Below are positions 39,019 through 49,093 of a DNA stretch of 64,000 nucleotides, one piece after another (the first letter of the stretch is position 1; every line of letters starts with the position of its first letter). The notes below the pieces were generated by a model. It was not told the DNA's origin, ran no database searches, and saw nothing but the letters and a program-made list of their open reading frames with translations. The stretch comes from Rhodospirillaceae bacterium. Its GTDB lineage: Bacteria > Pseudomonadota > Alphaproteobacteria > Thalassobaculales > Thalassobaculaceae. The translations under genes and the position numbers were made by a program. The DNA is taken from contig JAGYJX010000005.1 in assembly GCA_018401495.1 (NCBI GenBank), forward strand, positions 124,001 to 188,000, in the 5' to 3' direction.

Positions 39019-39980
39019 ATGCGCCTGAAGACCTTCACCGCTCCCTCGATGGCCGAGGCGATGCAGCTGGTGAAGACGCATCTCGGCGCCGACGCCATCA
39101 TCGTGTCGACCCAGAAGGGCGACGGCGGACTCGGCGTCCGGATCACCGCCGCCATCGAGGCCGTCGAGGACGAGGACCACTACGACCAGATCGACGACGA
39201 CGCCGATCCCCTCGACGAGATCGCCGACGCTCTCGCCCACCACAACGTCCCGGCCGAACTCGCGGATCGCCTGACCCGCGCCGCCGGATCCCTCGACGCC
39301 GACGACCCGCTGCTGGCGCTCGCCGGCGCGCTCGACCAGCACTTCAAGTTCCAGCCGATACCGGTATCGGGAAAGCGCCCGGTGGTGCTGGTCGGCATGC
39401 CCGGAGCCGGCAAGACCGTCACCACCGCCAAGCTGGCCACCCGCGCGGTGATGAACCGCCGCCCGGTCAGCGTGATCACCACCGACACCCAGCGCGCCGG
39501 CGGCTACGAGCAGTTGCACGCCTTCACGCGCCTGCTCGAGGTGGACCTGCAGCGCGCCGCGACAGCCGGCGAGCTCCGCGACGCCGTCGCCGCCGCCAAG
39601 CCCGGGTCGCTGGTCCTGGTGGACTGCGCCGGCGGCAATCCCGTTCGACCCGGAGGACGCCAACCGCCAGCGCCGCCTGATCTCGGCGATCGAGACCGAG
39701 ATCGTGCTGGTGATGGCGGCCGGATGCGACCCGCTCGACGCGGCGGAGCTGGCGCAGGCCTACGCGGGAATGGGCGCCCGCCGGTCTGCTGCCGACACGG
39801 ATCGACATCGCGCGCCGTCTCGGCGGCATCCTCAGCGCCGCCAGCGCCGGACGGCTCGCCTTCACCGAGGTCGGCATCGGCGCCAACGTCGCCGAGGGGC
39901 TCGCCCCACTCAACCCGGTCTCGTTGGCGCGGCTTTTGCTTCCTAAGTATGCGGCAGCCCGAGATCAGGCCGCCGAATGA
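39019..39980 (+). CDS. flhF: Flagellar SRP-like GTPase FlhF, frameshifted
   Basis: GTPase that sets flagellar placement and number. I start at the ATG at 39019 (MRLKTFTAPSMAEAMQLVKT), the common FlhF start; an ATG at 38896 overlapping the flhA stop would add 41 residues. G1 loop: VVLVGMPGAGKTVTTAKLAT; then ITTDTQRAGGYEQLHAFTRL. After +1 shifts near 39645 and 39786 the frame gives SAIETEIVLVMAAGCDPLDA, RIDIARRLGGILSAASAGRL and AFTEVGIGANVAEGLAPLNP. About 320 residues. Its stop overlaps the flhG start by four bases. Confidence 0.93.
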
Positions 39981-40798
39981 CGCACGCGAAAGGATCCGCG
40001 ATGGTTCCGTCCGACGTTCCCACCCCAGCCGGCCCGCCCTCCAAGCTGGCGAAGGGCCGGAACATCATCGCCGTGGCGTCCGGCAAGGGCGGCGTCGGCA
40101 AGACCTGGTTCTCGGTGACGCTGTGCCACGCGCTGTCGCGCGCCGGCGAGAAGGTGCTGCTGTTCGACGCCGACCTCGGCCTGGCGAACGTCGACATCCA
40201 GCTCGGCCTGATGCCGCAGCGCGACCTCGGCGGCGTGCTCGGCGGCCGGCTGTCGCTGGCCCAGGCGCGGGTCCGCTACGACGAGGGCCGCTTCGACATC
40301 ATCGCCGGCCGCTCCGGGTCCGGAAATCTCGCCCAGCTCCCGTCGAACCGCCTGGGCGCCCTCGGCACCGAGCTGATCGAACTCGGCCGGTCCTACGACA
40401 GCGTGGTCATGGACATGGGCGCCGGCCTCGACCGCACGGTCCGCCTGCTGTCCGGCCGTGCCGGCATCATCCTGGTGGTGGCGACCGCCGAGCCGACCTC
40501 GCTCACCGATGCGTACGCGTTCATCAAGGTCACCTTGAGCAACGATCCGACGGCCGACGTCCGGGTGGTGATCAACGCGGCCGACACCAAGGGCGAGGGT
40601 CAGCGCACCTACGAGACCCTGCGCAAGGCGTGCGCGAACTTCCTGAAGGCCGAGCCGCCGCTGGCCGGGGTCATCCGCCGCGACCGCAAGGTGATCGAGG
40701 CGATCCGCAGCCAGACGCCGCTGATGGTCCGCTATCCCGGCGCCGACGCGGCGCTCGACGTCGAGGCGATCGCCGAGCACCTGCGGGAGAACCGGTGA
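39977..40798 (+). CDS. flhG: Flagellar number regulator FlhG (MinD-like ATPase)
   Basis: 273-residue MinD/ParA-type ATPase that acts with FlhF. Deviant Walker A ASGKGGVGKTWFSVTLC, then LLFDADLGLANVDIQLGLMP and DSVVMDMGAGLDRTVRLLSG. Intact. It overlaps flhF at the ATGA and the next gene at GTGA, so three genes are coupled. A GTG start is used or implied for the next gene. Confidence 0.95.
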   Translation: MTHAKGSAMVPSDVPTPAGPPSKLAKGRNIIAVASGKGGVGKTWFSVTLCHALSRAGEKVLLFDADLGLANVDIQLGLMPQRDLGGVLGGRLSLAQARVRYDEGRFDIIAGRSGSGNLAQLPSNRLGALGTELIELGRSYDSVVMDMGAGLDRTVRLLSGRAGIILVVATAEPTSLTDAYAFIKVTLSNDPTADVRVVINAADTKGEGQRTYETLRKACANFLKAEPPLAGVIRRDRKVIEAIRSQTPLMVRYPGADAALDVEAIAEHLRENR

Positions 40799-42681
40799 CC
40801 GACGTCCCTCCGACGCCGCCACCGTCGGGATCCGCCCCGACGCCCGGTCCCACGCCGTCGACGACCTCCTCCGCGGCCACGCCCGGCAGCGCCGGCCGGC
40901 CCCCTCGAGCCCGGCCCGTGCGACGGCGCTGCCCCCGACCTCGCGCGCGCCCCGACCGGCACCTCGGTGGAAGGAGAAGTGCGCGCCGCATCCGGCGACG
41001 GCCGCGTGACCGTCCGCACCGACCAGGGCGAGGTGCGTCTGGAACTGAGCCGGGCCCAGGTGGCACAGCTCCTGCGCCCGGGAACCCCGGTGACCATCGA
41101 GATCCGCAACACCACCGTTCAGCCGCCGGTCGTGCTCCTCACCGCGAAGGGCGGCACGGCGACCGGCACCGCCGCGCCGCCGGCAACCGACCGCCCGCAG
41201 CTGCCGCGACAGCGGCGGTGACCGCCGGCTCGGCAGCCCCGGCGCCGACCGTTCCGCTCAGCGTCGGCCGGATCGTCCAGGCGACGGTCGTCCCGGCCCC
41301 TCTCCAGCCGCCGCTGCGACGCCCGGGCACCGCTGCCGGACCCGGCCGCAGGCGACGCCCCTCGCTCCCCGGCCGCCGCCGGCACCCGGCGGCCATCCGC
41401 ACCCGCGGGCTGCGCCGTCCGCCGGTCCGGCAACTCAGCCCAGGCCACGCGGCCGCCGCCTTCGGCCGCGCCGCCCTCGGACAGGTCGCCCCCTGGCTGG
41501 CGCCCCGGGCATCGCGTTCGTCCCCACGGCGCCGCGTCGACCACGCGCTGGCCGGCGATCGCTGACGAGCCCGCTCCGACCCACGGCGCGGCGCCGGCCG
41601 CGGCGACCGCGCCGTCGTCGCCGGCTGCCGGCAGTCCCGACGGCACGCCGGCGCAACCGGCAGCCGCTACCGCCAGCGCCGGCGCGGCAGGCGGCGGCCG
41701 GTCGACCGCTGCCGAACGGCGCCGTGCTGACCGTGCGCGTCGCCGCGATCGCCGAGGACAGCGGCGCGCGTCGGCGGCGCGCCGCGTGCGATCACGGGGT
41801 TGCAGCGACCTGACGGATCGCCCGGCTCGGCCGCTCCGGCGCGGATCGCCGGCCAGATCGCCGGGCTGACGTCCGCCGGGCGTCCGGTGGTGCAGTCGCC
41901 GGTCGGCTTCCTGGCTCTCGATGCCCGCGCCGATCTGCGTCTCGGCACGCCGATCGCGCTCGACATCCTGGCGTCGCGGTCGGCCTCGGCGCCGGACCGG
42001 TCGGCGCCGCTGCCGGTCCTGGCGCGGGAATGGCCGGCCCTGGAAACCGCCCTGCGGGCGCTGGAGGAACAGGTCGGAGCCGCCGGCGCCCGCCAGATCG
42101 TCGAGGCGATGCCGCGTCCGGGACCGCAGCTGACCGCGTCCCTGCTGTTCTTCATGTCGGCGCTGCGCGGCGGCGATGTCCGGGCCTGGCTCGGCCGCAG
42201 CGCGGTGCAGGCCCTCGAAGCGTCCGGGCGTGGCGGCCTGCTGGACGCCCTGTCCGAGGATTTCCAGACCCTGCAGCGCGCATCCGAGCCGTCCGAGAAC
42301 GGCTGGCGCAGCTTCCTGATCCCGGTCGCTTGGGACGAGCGGCGTCCGATCCGCCTGCTGACCCGGCACGAGCGCCGCGACGACCGCGACGGCCGCAGCG
42401 GCAAGCCCGGAACGGCGTTCCTGGTCGACCTCGACCTGACCAACATCGGACCGTTCCGGCTCGACGGGCTGGTGCGCAGCGAGCTCCTCGACCTGATGAT
42501 CCGCACCATCACGCCGCTGCCCGCGGTCATGCGCCAGGACATCAAGGCGCTGTTCGACGGGACCCTGGAGCGCACCGGGATCGTCGGCCGCCTCACGTTC
42601 CGGGCCTCTCCGGTGATGCCGCCTCTGCCTGTCGACTTGGACGCGGCGACCGCAGGCGATACAACCACGGTCACCGTCTGA
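40795..42681 (+). CDS. Unrecognised Pro/Ala-rich protein, possibly FliK-like, several frame breaks
   Basis: The likely GTG start overlaps the flhG stop. N-terminus VTDVPPTPPPSGSAPTPGP is low complexity. A beta-rich segment follows in the next frame: VEGEVRAASGDGRVTVRTDQ, GEVRLELSRAQVAQLLRPGT. A second similar segment reads PTVPLSVGRIVQATVV and a third GRPVVQSPVGFLALDARADL, RLGTPIALDILASRS. The intact C-terminal 290 residues contain PGTAFLVDLDLTNIGPFRLD, GLVRSELLDLMIRTITPLPA and MRQDIKALFDGTLERTGIVG. At least three breaks lie between 40905 and 41800. Domain layout recalls hook-length-control proteins, but I cannot assign a family. Confidence 0.6.
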
Positions 42682-42697
42682 ACACCCGAGTGGTCCG

Positions 42698-43424
42698 ATG
42701 CCGTCCCCTGCCAGCCTGCCGCCCGCCATCCTCTTCGATCTGGACGACACCCTGATCACGGCACCACGGCACCCGCGCGAGGCCTGGCATCGGGCGATCG
42801 ACTCACTGCCCGGGCGGCCGGGTAACCTGGACGCGGCGCGCGCCGCCGAGACGATCCACGAGGCGGCGCGCTGGTTCTGGTCGGACCCGGTCCGTCACCG
42901 GGTCGGACGGCTCGACATCCGCCTCGCCCGCCGGACCATCGTGACCCGCGGGTTGTCCGGGATCGGCGTCGCCGACGCCGATCTGGTCGAGCGCCTGTCG
43001 GACCACTTCACCGATCTCCGCACGGCCGAGACCGCCCTGTTCCCCGACGCCGTCGACACCCTCGTCGCGCTGGCCGATCGCGGCGTCCGGCTCGGGCTGA
43101 TCACCAACGGCAGCGCCCAGGAGCAGCGCGCCAAGATCGTCCGCTTCGACCTCGTCCCGGCACTTCGTCCATGTCCAGGTCGAGGGCGAGATGGGGTTCG
43201 GCAAACCCGAGGAACGCGCCTACGCTCACGCCCTCGAGGGGCTCGGCACGTCTCCCGCCGAAACGTGGATCGTCGGCGACAACATCGACTGGGAGGTCGT
43301 GGTGCCGCAGCGCCTCGGCTTCCACGCGATCTGGCGCGACCCGGTCGGCAACGGGCTGCCGCCCGGAACCGTCGCCCGGCCGGACCGCGTGATCACCCGG
43401 CTCGCCGAACTGGTCGAGGCCTGA
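42698..43424 (+). CDS. HAD-superfamily hydrolase, frameshifted
   Basis: Phosphatase-type HAD protein of about 241 residues. Motif I AILFDLDDTLIT with the two catalytic Asp, motif II GLITNGSAQEQ, and motif IV IVGDNIDWEVVVPQRLGFHA. One extra base near 43160 breaks the frame; it resumes HVQVEGEMGFGKPEERAYAH, which supplies the conserved Lys. It follows the FliK-like gene by 16 bases. The substrate cannot be predicted, and a link to motility is only positional. Confidence 0.88.
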
Positions 43425-43433
43425 TCCGCGCCG

Positions 43434-43856
43434 TCAGAGCCGCTCGCCCTTGCGCCGATCCAGGTTCTGGGCCGTCTCGTCCATCACCGCCTGGTCCTTC
43501 CGGGCCTGCTCGGCCGCCAGCTTGGCGAGCCGGGCGTCGTGGGTGATCTGGTAGCGTTTCAGCTCGGCGAAGGCGGTGCGGACCTCCTCGCGCGCCGCCT
43601 CGACCGCCGCCTCGGTCTGGGTGATCAGCCAGTCCGCCTGGCGACGCCGGACGATCATCTGCTGGGCGTAGGCGCCATAGGTGCGCCCGCCCTCCACGGA
43701 GGCGGCCGCCGCCGTCTTCTCGCGCTCGAGTTCTTCCTCCAGCGCCGACCTGCCGGCGCGCGCCCGCTCCAGGCCGGCCTCGAGTTCGGAGAGCGCCTTG
43801 CGCTTCTCGTCCAGGGCCTGCTCCGACAGGCGGATCAAGGTGTCGAACGGACGCAT
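43434..43856 (-). CDS. fliJ: Flagellar export protein FliJ
   Basis: 140-residue coiled-coil protein, intact. It is helical throughout (RLSEQALDEKRKALSELEAG, ARLAKLAAEQARKDQAVMDE) with the Gln/Glu/Arg-rich pattern of FliJ, the stalk of the export ATPase. It follows fliI by 11 bases. It converges on the HAD gene with nine bases between stops. Confidence 0.85.
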   Translation of the reverse strand: MRPFDTLIRLSEQALDEKRKALSELEAGLERARAGRSALEEELEREKTAAAASVEGGRTYGAYAQQMIVRRRQADWLITQTEAAVEAAREEVRTAFAELKRYQITHDARLAKLAAEQARKDQAVMDETAQNLDRRKGERL

Positions 43857-43867
43857 CGGCTAGCCGC

Positions 43868-45218
43868 TCACCCGACCGATCCGTCACCGTCGAGAATCTC
43901 GGCGAGACGCTCGTAGCCATCCTGGAGATCCGCCTGGTCGTCCTTGTCCTGCGACAGGAACGCCTCGAGCGCATCGTGGTACTTGATCGACTCGTCCACC
44001 TGCGGATCGCTGCCGCGCCGGTAGGCGCCGAGCCGGATCATGTCGGCCATGTCCTCGTAGGTCGCCATCAGCGCCCGGGCGCGCCGCACCAGGATGTTCT
44101 CGTCCTCGGTGTTGCAGCCCGGCATCATCCGCGACACCGAGCGCAGGATGTTGATCGACGGGTAGCGCCCGCGGTCGGCGATGGCGCGTTCCAGCACGAT
44201 GTGGCCGTCCAGGATGCCGCGCACGGCGTCGGCGATCGGCTCGTTGTGGTCGTCGCCCTCCACCAGCACGCTGAACAGGCCGGTAATCGATCCCTCGGCG
44301 ACACCCGGACCGGCGCGCTCCAGCAGCCGCGGCAGTTCGGCGAACACCGTCGGCGTGTAGCCCTTGGAGGCCGGCGGCTCGCCGGTCGCGAGCCCGATCT
44401 CGCGCTGCGCCATGGCGAAGCGGGTGACCGAATCCATCATGCACAGAACCTGCCGGCCCTGGTCGCGGAAGCGCTCCGCCACCGCCAGCGTCAGATAGGC
44501 TGCCTGGCGCCGCATCAGCGGACTTTCGTCGGAGGTCGCGACCACCACCACGCTGCGGCGCATGCCGTCCTCGCCGAGGTAGTCCTGGATGAACTCCTGC
44601 ACTTCGCGCCCGCGCTCGCCGATCAGGCCGATGACGAAGACGTCGGCGCTGGCGAACCGCGCCAGCATGGCCATCAGCACCGACTTGCCGACCCCGGAGC
44701 CGGCAAAGATGCCCATGCGCTGGCCCCGGCAGATCGACAGGAACTGGTTGATCGCCCGCACGCCGACGTCGAGCTTCTCGCCGACCCGGTGTGCGCTTGT
44801 GGGCCGGCGGCGGCGAGGCCCGCAGGCTGTAGCCGATCGAACCCTCCGGCAACGGCCCTCTGCCGTCCATGGCCTCGCCCATGGCGTCGATGACCCGGCC
44901 GAGCCAGCCGTCCTCGGGGTAGACCACCGGCTCGGCGTCGGAGATCTGCGCGCGCGAGCCGATGCCGACGCCCTCGAGCGGACCGAACGGCATGGCCAGG
45001 GCGCGGCCATCGCGGAAACCCACGACCTCGCAGGTGACCATGCGGCCGGCGCGCGCCTGAACGAAGCAGCGATCGCCGATCGACAGCGCGCGCTCCACCC
45101 CGCCGATCTCGACCATCATGCCCAGCACCGCCGTCACCCGGCCGTAGAGGCGAAACTCCGGCACTTTCTCGATGTCGCCCGCGAGGTGACGCAGCAGGGT
45201 GGCCACGGCGCTCTCCAT
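43868..45218 (-). CDS. fliI: Flagellum-specific export ATPase FliI, frameshifted
   Basis: Hexameric ATPase of type III export, about 449 residues after correction. The N-terminal domain reads [20 protein letters not shown]. An extra base near 44800 breaks the frame at AHKR; it resumes [20 protein letters not shown]. Walker A is [20 protein letters not shown]; further motifs are [40 protein letters not shown] and [20 protein letters not shown]. Divergent from ctrA across a 129-base gap with several TTAA sequences. Confidence 0.95.
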
Positions 45219-45257
45219 TGATCCAGAACCGGCGGTCAGGGTACCACGAGGCGACGG

Positions 45258-45297
45258 CCTTAACGAATTGGCCGAACCGCGTTAACCTTTCTTTTAA
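45258..45297. promoter_or_regulatory. Possible CtrA-binding region between fliI and ctrA
   Basis: Three TTAA tetramers lie within 40 bases (45260-45263, 45282-45285 and 45294-45297); the last two are eight bases apart instead of the canonical seven. The region serves the divergent fliI and ctrA promoters, both CtrA targets in Caulobacter. An inserted base in the adjacent T-run could explain the spacing. Confidence 0.4.
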
Positions 45298-45347
45298 ACA
45301 CTCGGGCATAGAGTGCAGACGAACTCGTTCCCCTGGGGGATCCGGCC

Positions 45348-46046
45348 ATGCGCATCCTTCTCGTCGAAGACGACGCTTCGACCGCCCGCTCCATCGAGCT
45401 GATGCTCAAGGCGGAGAACTGGGTCGTCGACCTGACCGACCAGGGCGAAGACGGCCTCGAGATCGGGCAGCTTTACGACTACGACCTGATCCTGCTCGAC
45501 ATCATGCTGCCCGACATGGACGGCTACGAGGTCCTGCGCCGCCTCCGCCAGGCCCGGGTGCGGACCCCGATCCTGATCCTGTCGGGCCTCGCCGAACTGG
45601 ACGCCAAGATCAAGGGCCTGGGTTTCGGCGCCGACGACTACGTGACCAAGCCGTTCGACCGGCGCGAACTCGTCGCCCGCATCCAGGCCATCGTGCGCCG
45701 CTCCAAGGGCCATTCCGATTCGGTCATCCGCACCGGCAAGCTGACGGTGAACCTTGACACCCGATCGGTGGAGGTCAACGGCCAGCCCATCCACCTGACC
45801 GGCAAGGAGTACGGCATCCTCGAGCTGCTCTCGCTGCGCAAGGGCACCACGCTGACCAAGGAGATGTTCCTCAATCATCTCTACAACGGCATGGATGAGC
45901 CCGAGCTCAAGATCATCGACGTGTTCATCTGCAAGCTCCGCAAGAAGCTCTCGTCGGCCACACAGGGCGACAACTACATCGAGACGGTCTGGGGCCGCGG
46001 CTACGTGCTGCGCGACCCGTCCGAGGCCGAGAGCACCGCCGCCTGA
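45348..46046 (+). CDS. ctrA: Master cell-cycle and flagellar regulator CtrA
   Basis: 232-residue OmpR-type response regulator, intact. Receiver: [20 protein letters not shown], phospho-acceptor Asp51 in [13 protein letters not shown], Lys in [13 protein letters not shown]. The winged helix contains [53 protein letters not shown] and the wing [10 protein letters not shown], all as in Caulobacter CtrA. ChpT, its phosphodonor, and SciP, its inhibitor, are in the same window. Confidence 0.98.
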   Translation: MRILLVEDDASTARSIELMLKAENWVVDLTDQGEDGLEIGQLYDYDLILLDIMLPDMDGYEVLRRLRQARVRTPILILSGLAELDAKIKGLGFGADDYVTKPFDRRELVARIQAIVRRSKGHSDSVIRTGKLTVNLDTRSVEVNGQPIHLTGKEYGILELLSLRKGTTLTKEMFLNHLYNGMDEPELKIIDVFICKLRKKLSSATQGDNYIETVWGRGYVLRDPSEAESTAA

Positions 46047-46081
46047 GCACGAGGCAACCGACCGTCCAAGGGCGGTCTTGC

Positions 46082-46121
46082 AACACAAAAGGCCCCGATC
46101 AACATCGGGGCCTTTTGTGTT
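46082..46121. terminator. Strong bidirectional terminator between ctrA and cheR
   Basis: An 18-base-pair perfect inverted repeat with a CAAC loop. It has AACACAAAA on one side and TTTTGTGTT on the other, so it gives a U-run on both strands. It lies 35 bases after the ctrA stop and 41 bases from the cheR stop, the ends of two convergent operons. Confidence 0.92.
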
Positions 46122-46162
46122 TCACCGGTAAGCCGGTCGATCGGCGACCCGGACCGACGGCG

Positions 46163-47005
46163 TCAGACCACCGCCCGCATGCCGGCGGCGCTCTTCTGGC
46201 TGACTCGGTAGATTCCGCGCTGCGCCGGGACCGGCTCGAACCGGTCGGTGATGCCAAGCACAGTCTCGGCGCCGCCAAGGAACAGCGTCCCATCGGGTGC
46301 CAGCTGGTCGGCGATACCGGCCAGCACCTTGGTCTTGGTTGGCTGGTCGAAATAGATCAGTACGTTGCGGCAGTACACGACATCAAACTGCCCGAGAGCC
46401 CGCGGGTGTTCCAGAAGGTTGTATTCGCGGAACGTGATCTGGTTGCGGATGGCGTCGGAGAGCTGCCAGCGGTCGCCTTCCTGCTTGAAGTACTTCACCA
46501 GCATCGTGATCGGCAGGCCGCGCTGGACCTCGAACTGTGAGTAGGTCCCTGCCTTGGCCTTGGCGACGATCTCGCTCGAAAGATCGGTCGCCAGGATCTC
46601 GATGCGCCAGCCGGCAAGCTTGGCCTGCATCTCGGAGAACATCATCGCCAGCGAGTACGGCTCCTGACCGCTCGAGCAGGCCGCGCTCCAGATCCGGATA
46701 CGCTTGACCGAAGCCCGCGCGGTCATCAGCTGCGGCAGGACCACCTCGCGCATCAGGTCGAACGGCTTCAGGTCCCGGAAGAACAGCGACTCGTTCGTGG
46801 TCATTGCGTCGACCACGTCCTTGCGAAGCTTGCCGTCGGGCCGCGTGCGCATCGCCCCGACCAACTGGTCGAGGTTGCCGAACCCCCACTTGCGCGCCAC
46901 AGGCTGGAGCCGGTTTTCCACCAGATACGCCTTCTCCGGCGTGATCACGAGACCCGACTGCTCCTTGAGCATGGTCGCAATCATCTGGAAATCCGACGTG
47001 TTCAT
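46163..47005 (-). CDS. cheR: Chemoreceptor methyltransferase CheR
   Basis: 280 residues, intact. N-terminal helical domain MNTSDFQMIATMLKEQSGLV; SAM-binding domain RIWSAACSSGQEPYSLAMMF, ILATDLSSEIVAKAKAGTYS and FDVVYCRNVLIYFDQPTKTK. The start at 47005 overlaps the cheB stop by four bases (ATGA). It transfers methyl groups from SAM to receptor glutamates. No receptor gene is in the window. Confidence 0.97.
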   Translation of the reverse strand: MNTSDFQMIATMLKEQSGLVITPEKAYLVENRLQPVARKWGFGNLDQLVGAMRTRPDGKLRKDVVDAMTTNESLFFRDLKPFDLMREVVLPQLMTARASVKRIRIWSAACSSGQEPYSLAMMFSEMQAKLAGWRIEILATDLSSEIVAKAKAGTYSQFEVQRGLPITMLVKYFKQEGDRWQLSDAIRNQITFREYNLLEHPRALGQFDVVYCRNVLIYFDQPTKTKVLAGIADQLAPDGTLFLGGAETVLGITDRFEPVPAQRGIYRVSQKSAAGMRAVV

Positions 47006-48167
47006 GCCGCCCGCCTCATGATCTGTTTCTGCACCCAAGGCGCAATCTCGCCGAGCGGTAGCACTGCGCTGCACAGGCCGGCCCGGGCCACCGCCCCCGG
47101 CATTCCCCACACCACGCTGGTCGCCTCGTCCTGGGCAACGACGGTCCCGCCGGCCTGCACCAACTCGGCGCAGCCCTTCTGGCCGTCGTGACCCATGCCC
47201 GTGAGGATCACGGCCAGCACTTTGCCTCCCCAGATCTCGATGATGCTGCGCATCATCGGCTCTACCGAGGGTCGGCAGAAATTCTCCTGCGGGCCCTGGT
47301 CGAGTTTCAGCACCGGCTTGGCGGCTGTCCCAGTCACACGCATGTGATGGTCGCCGCGGGCCAGGTGGATCCGTCCGCCCATCACCGGCATGCCGTCAGC
47401 AGCCTCGACGCAGTCCCAACCTGTCGAGCGCCTGATGTGCTCGGCCAGAATGGTCGTGAAGGTCGGCGGCATGTGCTGCGTCAGCAGGATCGGCAGTTTT
47501 ATGGATTTGGGCAGATCGCCGAGGAACTTGAACAGCGCCTGCGGCCCGCCGGTCGAGCTGCCGATGGCAAGCACATGCGGCGTCTCACGGCCGACCGCCC
47601 GAAGCGTCGGCACCGTCGCAACCGATGGCTGGAGGCCGCCGGTGGCCGCGGCGGTGCCGGAGCCCGCTTCTCGGCGGAGAACGCCCGCTTGCCTGGCAGC
47701 CGTTCGCCACGCAGGCTGCGCCGCCGGCTGCCGAGCGCCTTCACCATGGCGGTGAGTTCGCGCTTGAAGACCTCCGCGCTGGTCAGTTCGCGGGTACTCG
47801 AGGGCTTGGGGATATAGTCCTTGGCGCCGAGCGCCAGCGCTCTCAGCGAGATGTCGGCGTTGCGTTCCGTCAAGGTGGACGCCATGACCACGGCAATGTC
47901 GCGATCGGTCTCGATAAGCTTCGGCAGCGCGGTCAGCCCGTCCATTCGCGGCATCTCGATGTCGAGGACCACGACCTCGATCTTGCCCACGTTCTTCTCG
48001 AGGGTCGTCAAGGCCATGAGCCCGTCGCTGACCGATGCCACGATCTCGATCTCGGGATCGGCCTCGAGGGTGCGGGCGAACAATCCGCGGATCACCGCGG
48101 AATCGTCCACCAGCATCACCCGGAACGGATCGACGGAACGCTCGGGCTTGGGCGACGAGAAGCCCAT
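47002..48167 (-). CDS. cheB: Chemotaxis methylesterase CheB, frameshifted
   Basis: Receiver plus methylesterase. Receiver: RVMLVDDSAVIRGLFARTLE, VVVLDIEMPRMDGLTALPKL, KDYIPKPSST. Catalytic domain: Ser in LAIGSSTGGPQALFKFL, His in LLTQHMPPTFTTILAEHI, Asp in VILTGMGHDGQKGCAEL. The two frames join near 47655 in the linker (SAEK to GSGTAAATGGLQPSV). The offset suits one missing base, not an extra one. About 388 residues. The start overlaps the cheY stop (TGATG). Confidence 0.94.
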
Positions 48168-48532
48168 CAGAGCAGACCAACCTGCTGAAACTTGGTTTCG
48201 ATGATGTCGCTGTCGAACGGCTTCATTATGTACTCGTTGGCGCCTTCGGAGAGGGCGGCCTGGATGTGCGCGAGATCGTTCTCGGTGGTGCAGAACACCA
48301 CCACCGGATCGGCCCCGTTCGGCATCCGGCGCAACGCCCTGAGGAACTCGATGCCGTTCATGACCGGCATGTTCCAGTCCAGGAGGATCGCATCCGGAAG
48401 CTTGTTGGAGCAGGCCTCCAGCGCCATGGCACCGTCGGCAGCCTCCTCGATCTCGAAATCGAGCTTCTCCAGGATGCGCCTGGCCACCATCCGGACGACC
48501 TTGGAATCATCGACTACAAGGCAGGACTTCAT
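48167..48532 (-). CDS. cheY: Chemotaxis response regulator CheY (second copy)
   Basis: 121-residue receiver, intact. CLVVDDSKVVRMVARRILEK, Asp in AILLDWNMPVMNGIEFLRAL, Thr in VVVFCTTENDLAHIQAALSE, Lys in NEYIMKPFDSDII. The start at 48532 gives MKSCLVVDDSK. It lies inside the che operon, whereas the other cheY at the left edge lies with motE and fliM, so the two may have different partners. Confidence 0.95.
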   Translation of the reverse strand: MKSCLVVDDSKVVRMVARRILEKLDFEIEEAADGAMALEACSNKLPDAILLDWNMPVMNGIEFLRALRRMPNGADPVVVFCTTENDLAHIQAALSEGANEYIMKPFDSDIIETKFQQVGLL

Positions 48533-48585
48533 CGTGGCTCTCCCCTCCGGGGCCTTGGTTCTCGAGGTCGTGCCGACCACCTGCA

Positions 48586-49077
48586 TCACGCCGCCTCAGC
48601 TCGCACGAAGTCGAGCAGGCTCGGAACGTCGAGGACAACCAGCAACGCCTCCTTGAGACGGTAGATGCCCGTCGACACCTCGCGAACCCGCTGGCTCATC
48701 GTCGGCGGATGACTCTCGAAATCGTGATCGTACAGCGTGAGGACTTCGCCAACCCCGTCGACGATCAGGCTGTACAGCTCACCCTGATGCTCGACCACGA
48801 CGCTCATGGTCTCGGCGTCCGCCGGCAGCGCGTCGAGACCGAGGCGGCGGCGTACCTGGATGGCGGTCACGATCCGACCGCGCAGGTTCAAGGAGCCGGC
48901 GACCTCCTTGGGAGCCAGCGGGATCCGAGTGATCCGCTGCGGCCCCAGCACGTCGTGCACCAGCAGTACCGGGATACCGAAGGACTGCTTGCCGATGGTG
49001 ATCGAGACGAATTGTTGCGCCTCGATGGTCGCGGGAAGCCGGCTCTTGGTGGTGGCCGGCAGCGTGTTCGAGCTCAT
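48586..49077 (-). CDS. cheW: Chemotaxis coupling protein CheW
   Basis: 163 residues, intact. SH3-like coupling domain: QFVSITIGKQSFGIPVLLVH, DVLGPQRITRIPLAPKEVAG, SLNLRGRIVTAIQVRRRLGL. It links receptors to CheA. The start at 49077 follows the end of cheA by 16 bases. Confidence 0.96.
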   Translation of the reverse strand: MSSNTLPATTKSRLPATIEAQQFVSITIGKQSFGIPVLLVHDVLGPQRITRIPLAPKEVAGSLNLRGRIVTAIQVRRRLGLDALPADAETMSVVVEHQGELYSLIVDGVGEVLTLYDHDFESHPPTMSQRVREVSTGIYRLKEALLVVLDVPSLLDFVRAEAA

Positions 49078-49093
49078 GACGATCTCTCCTCGG

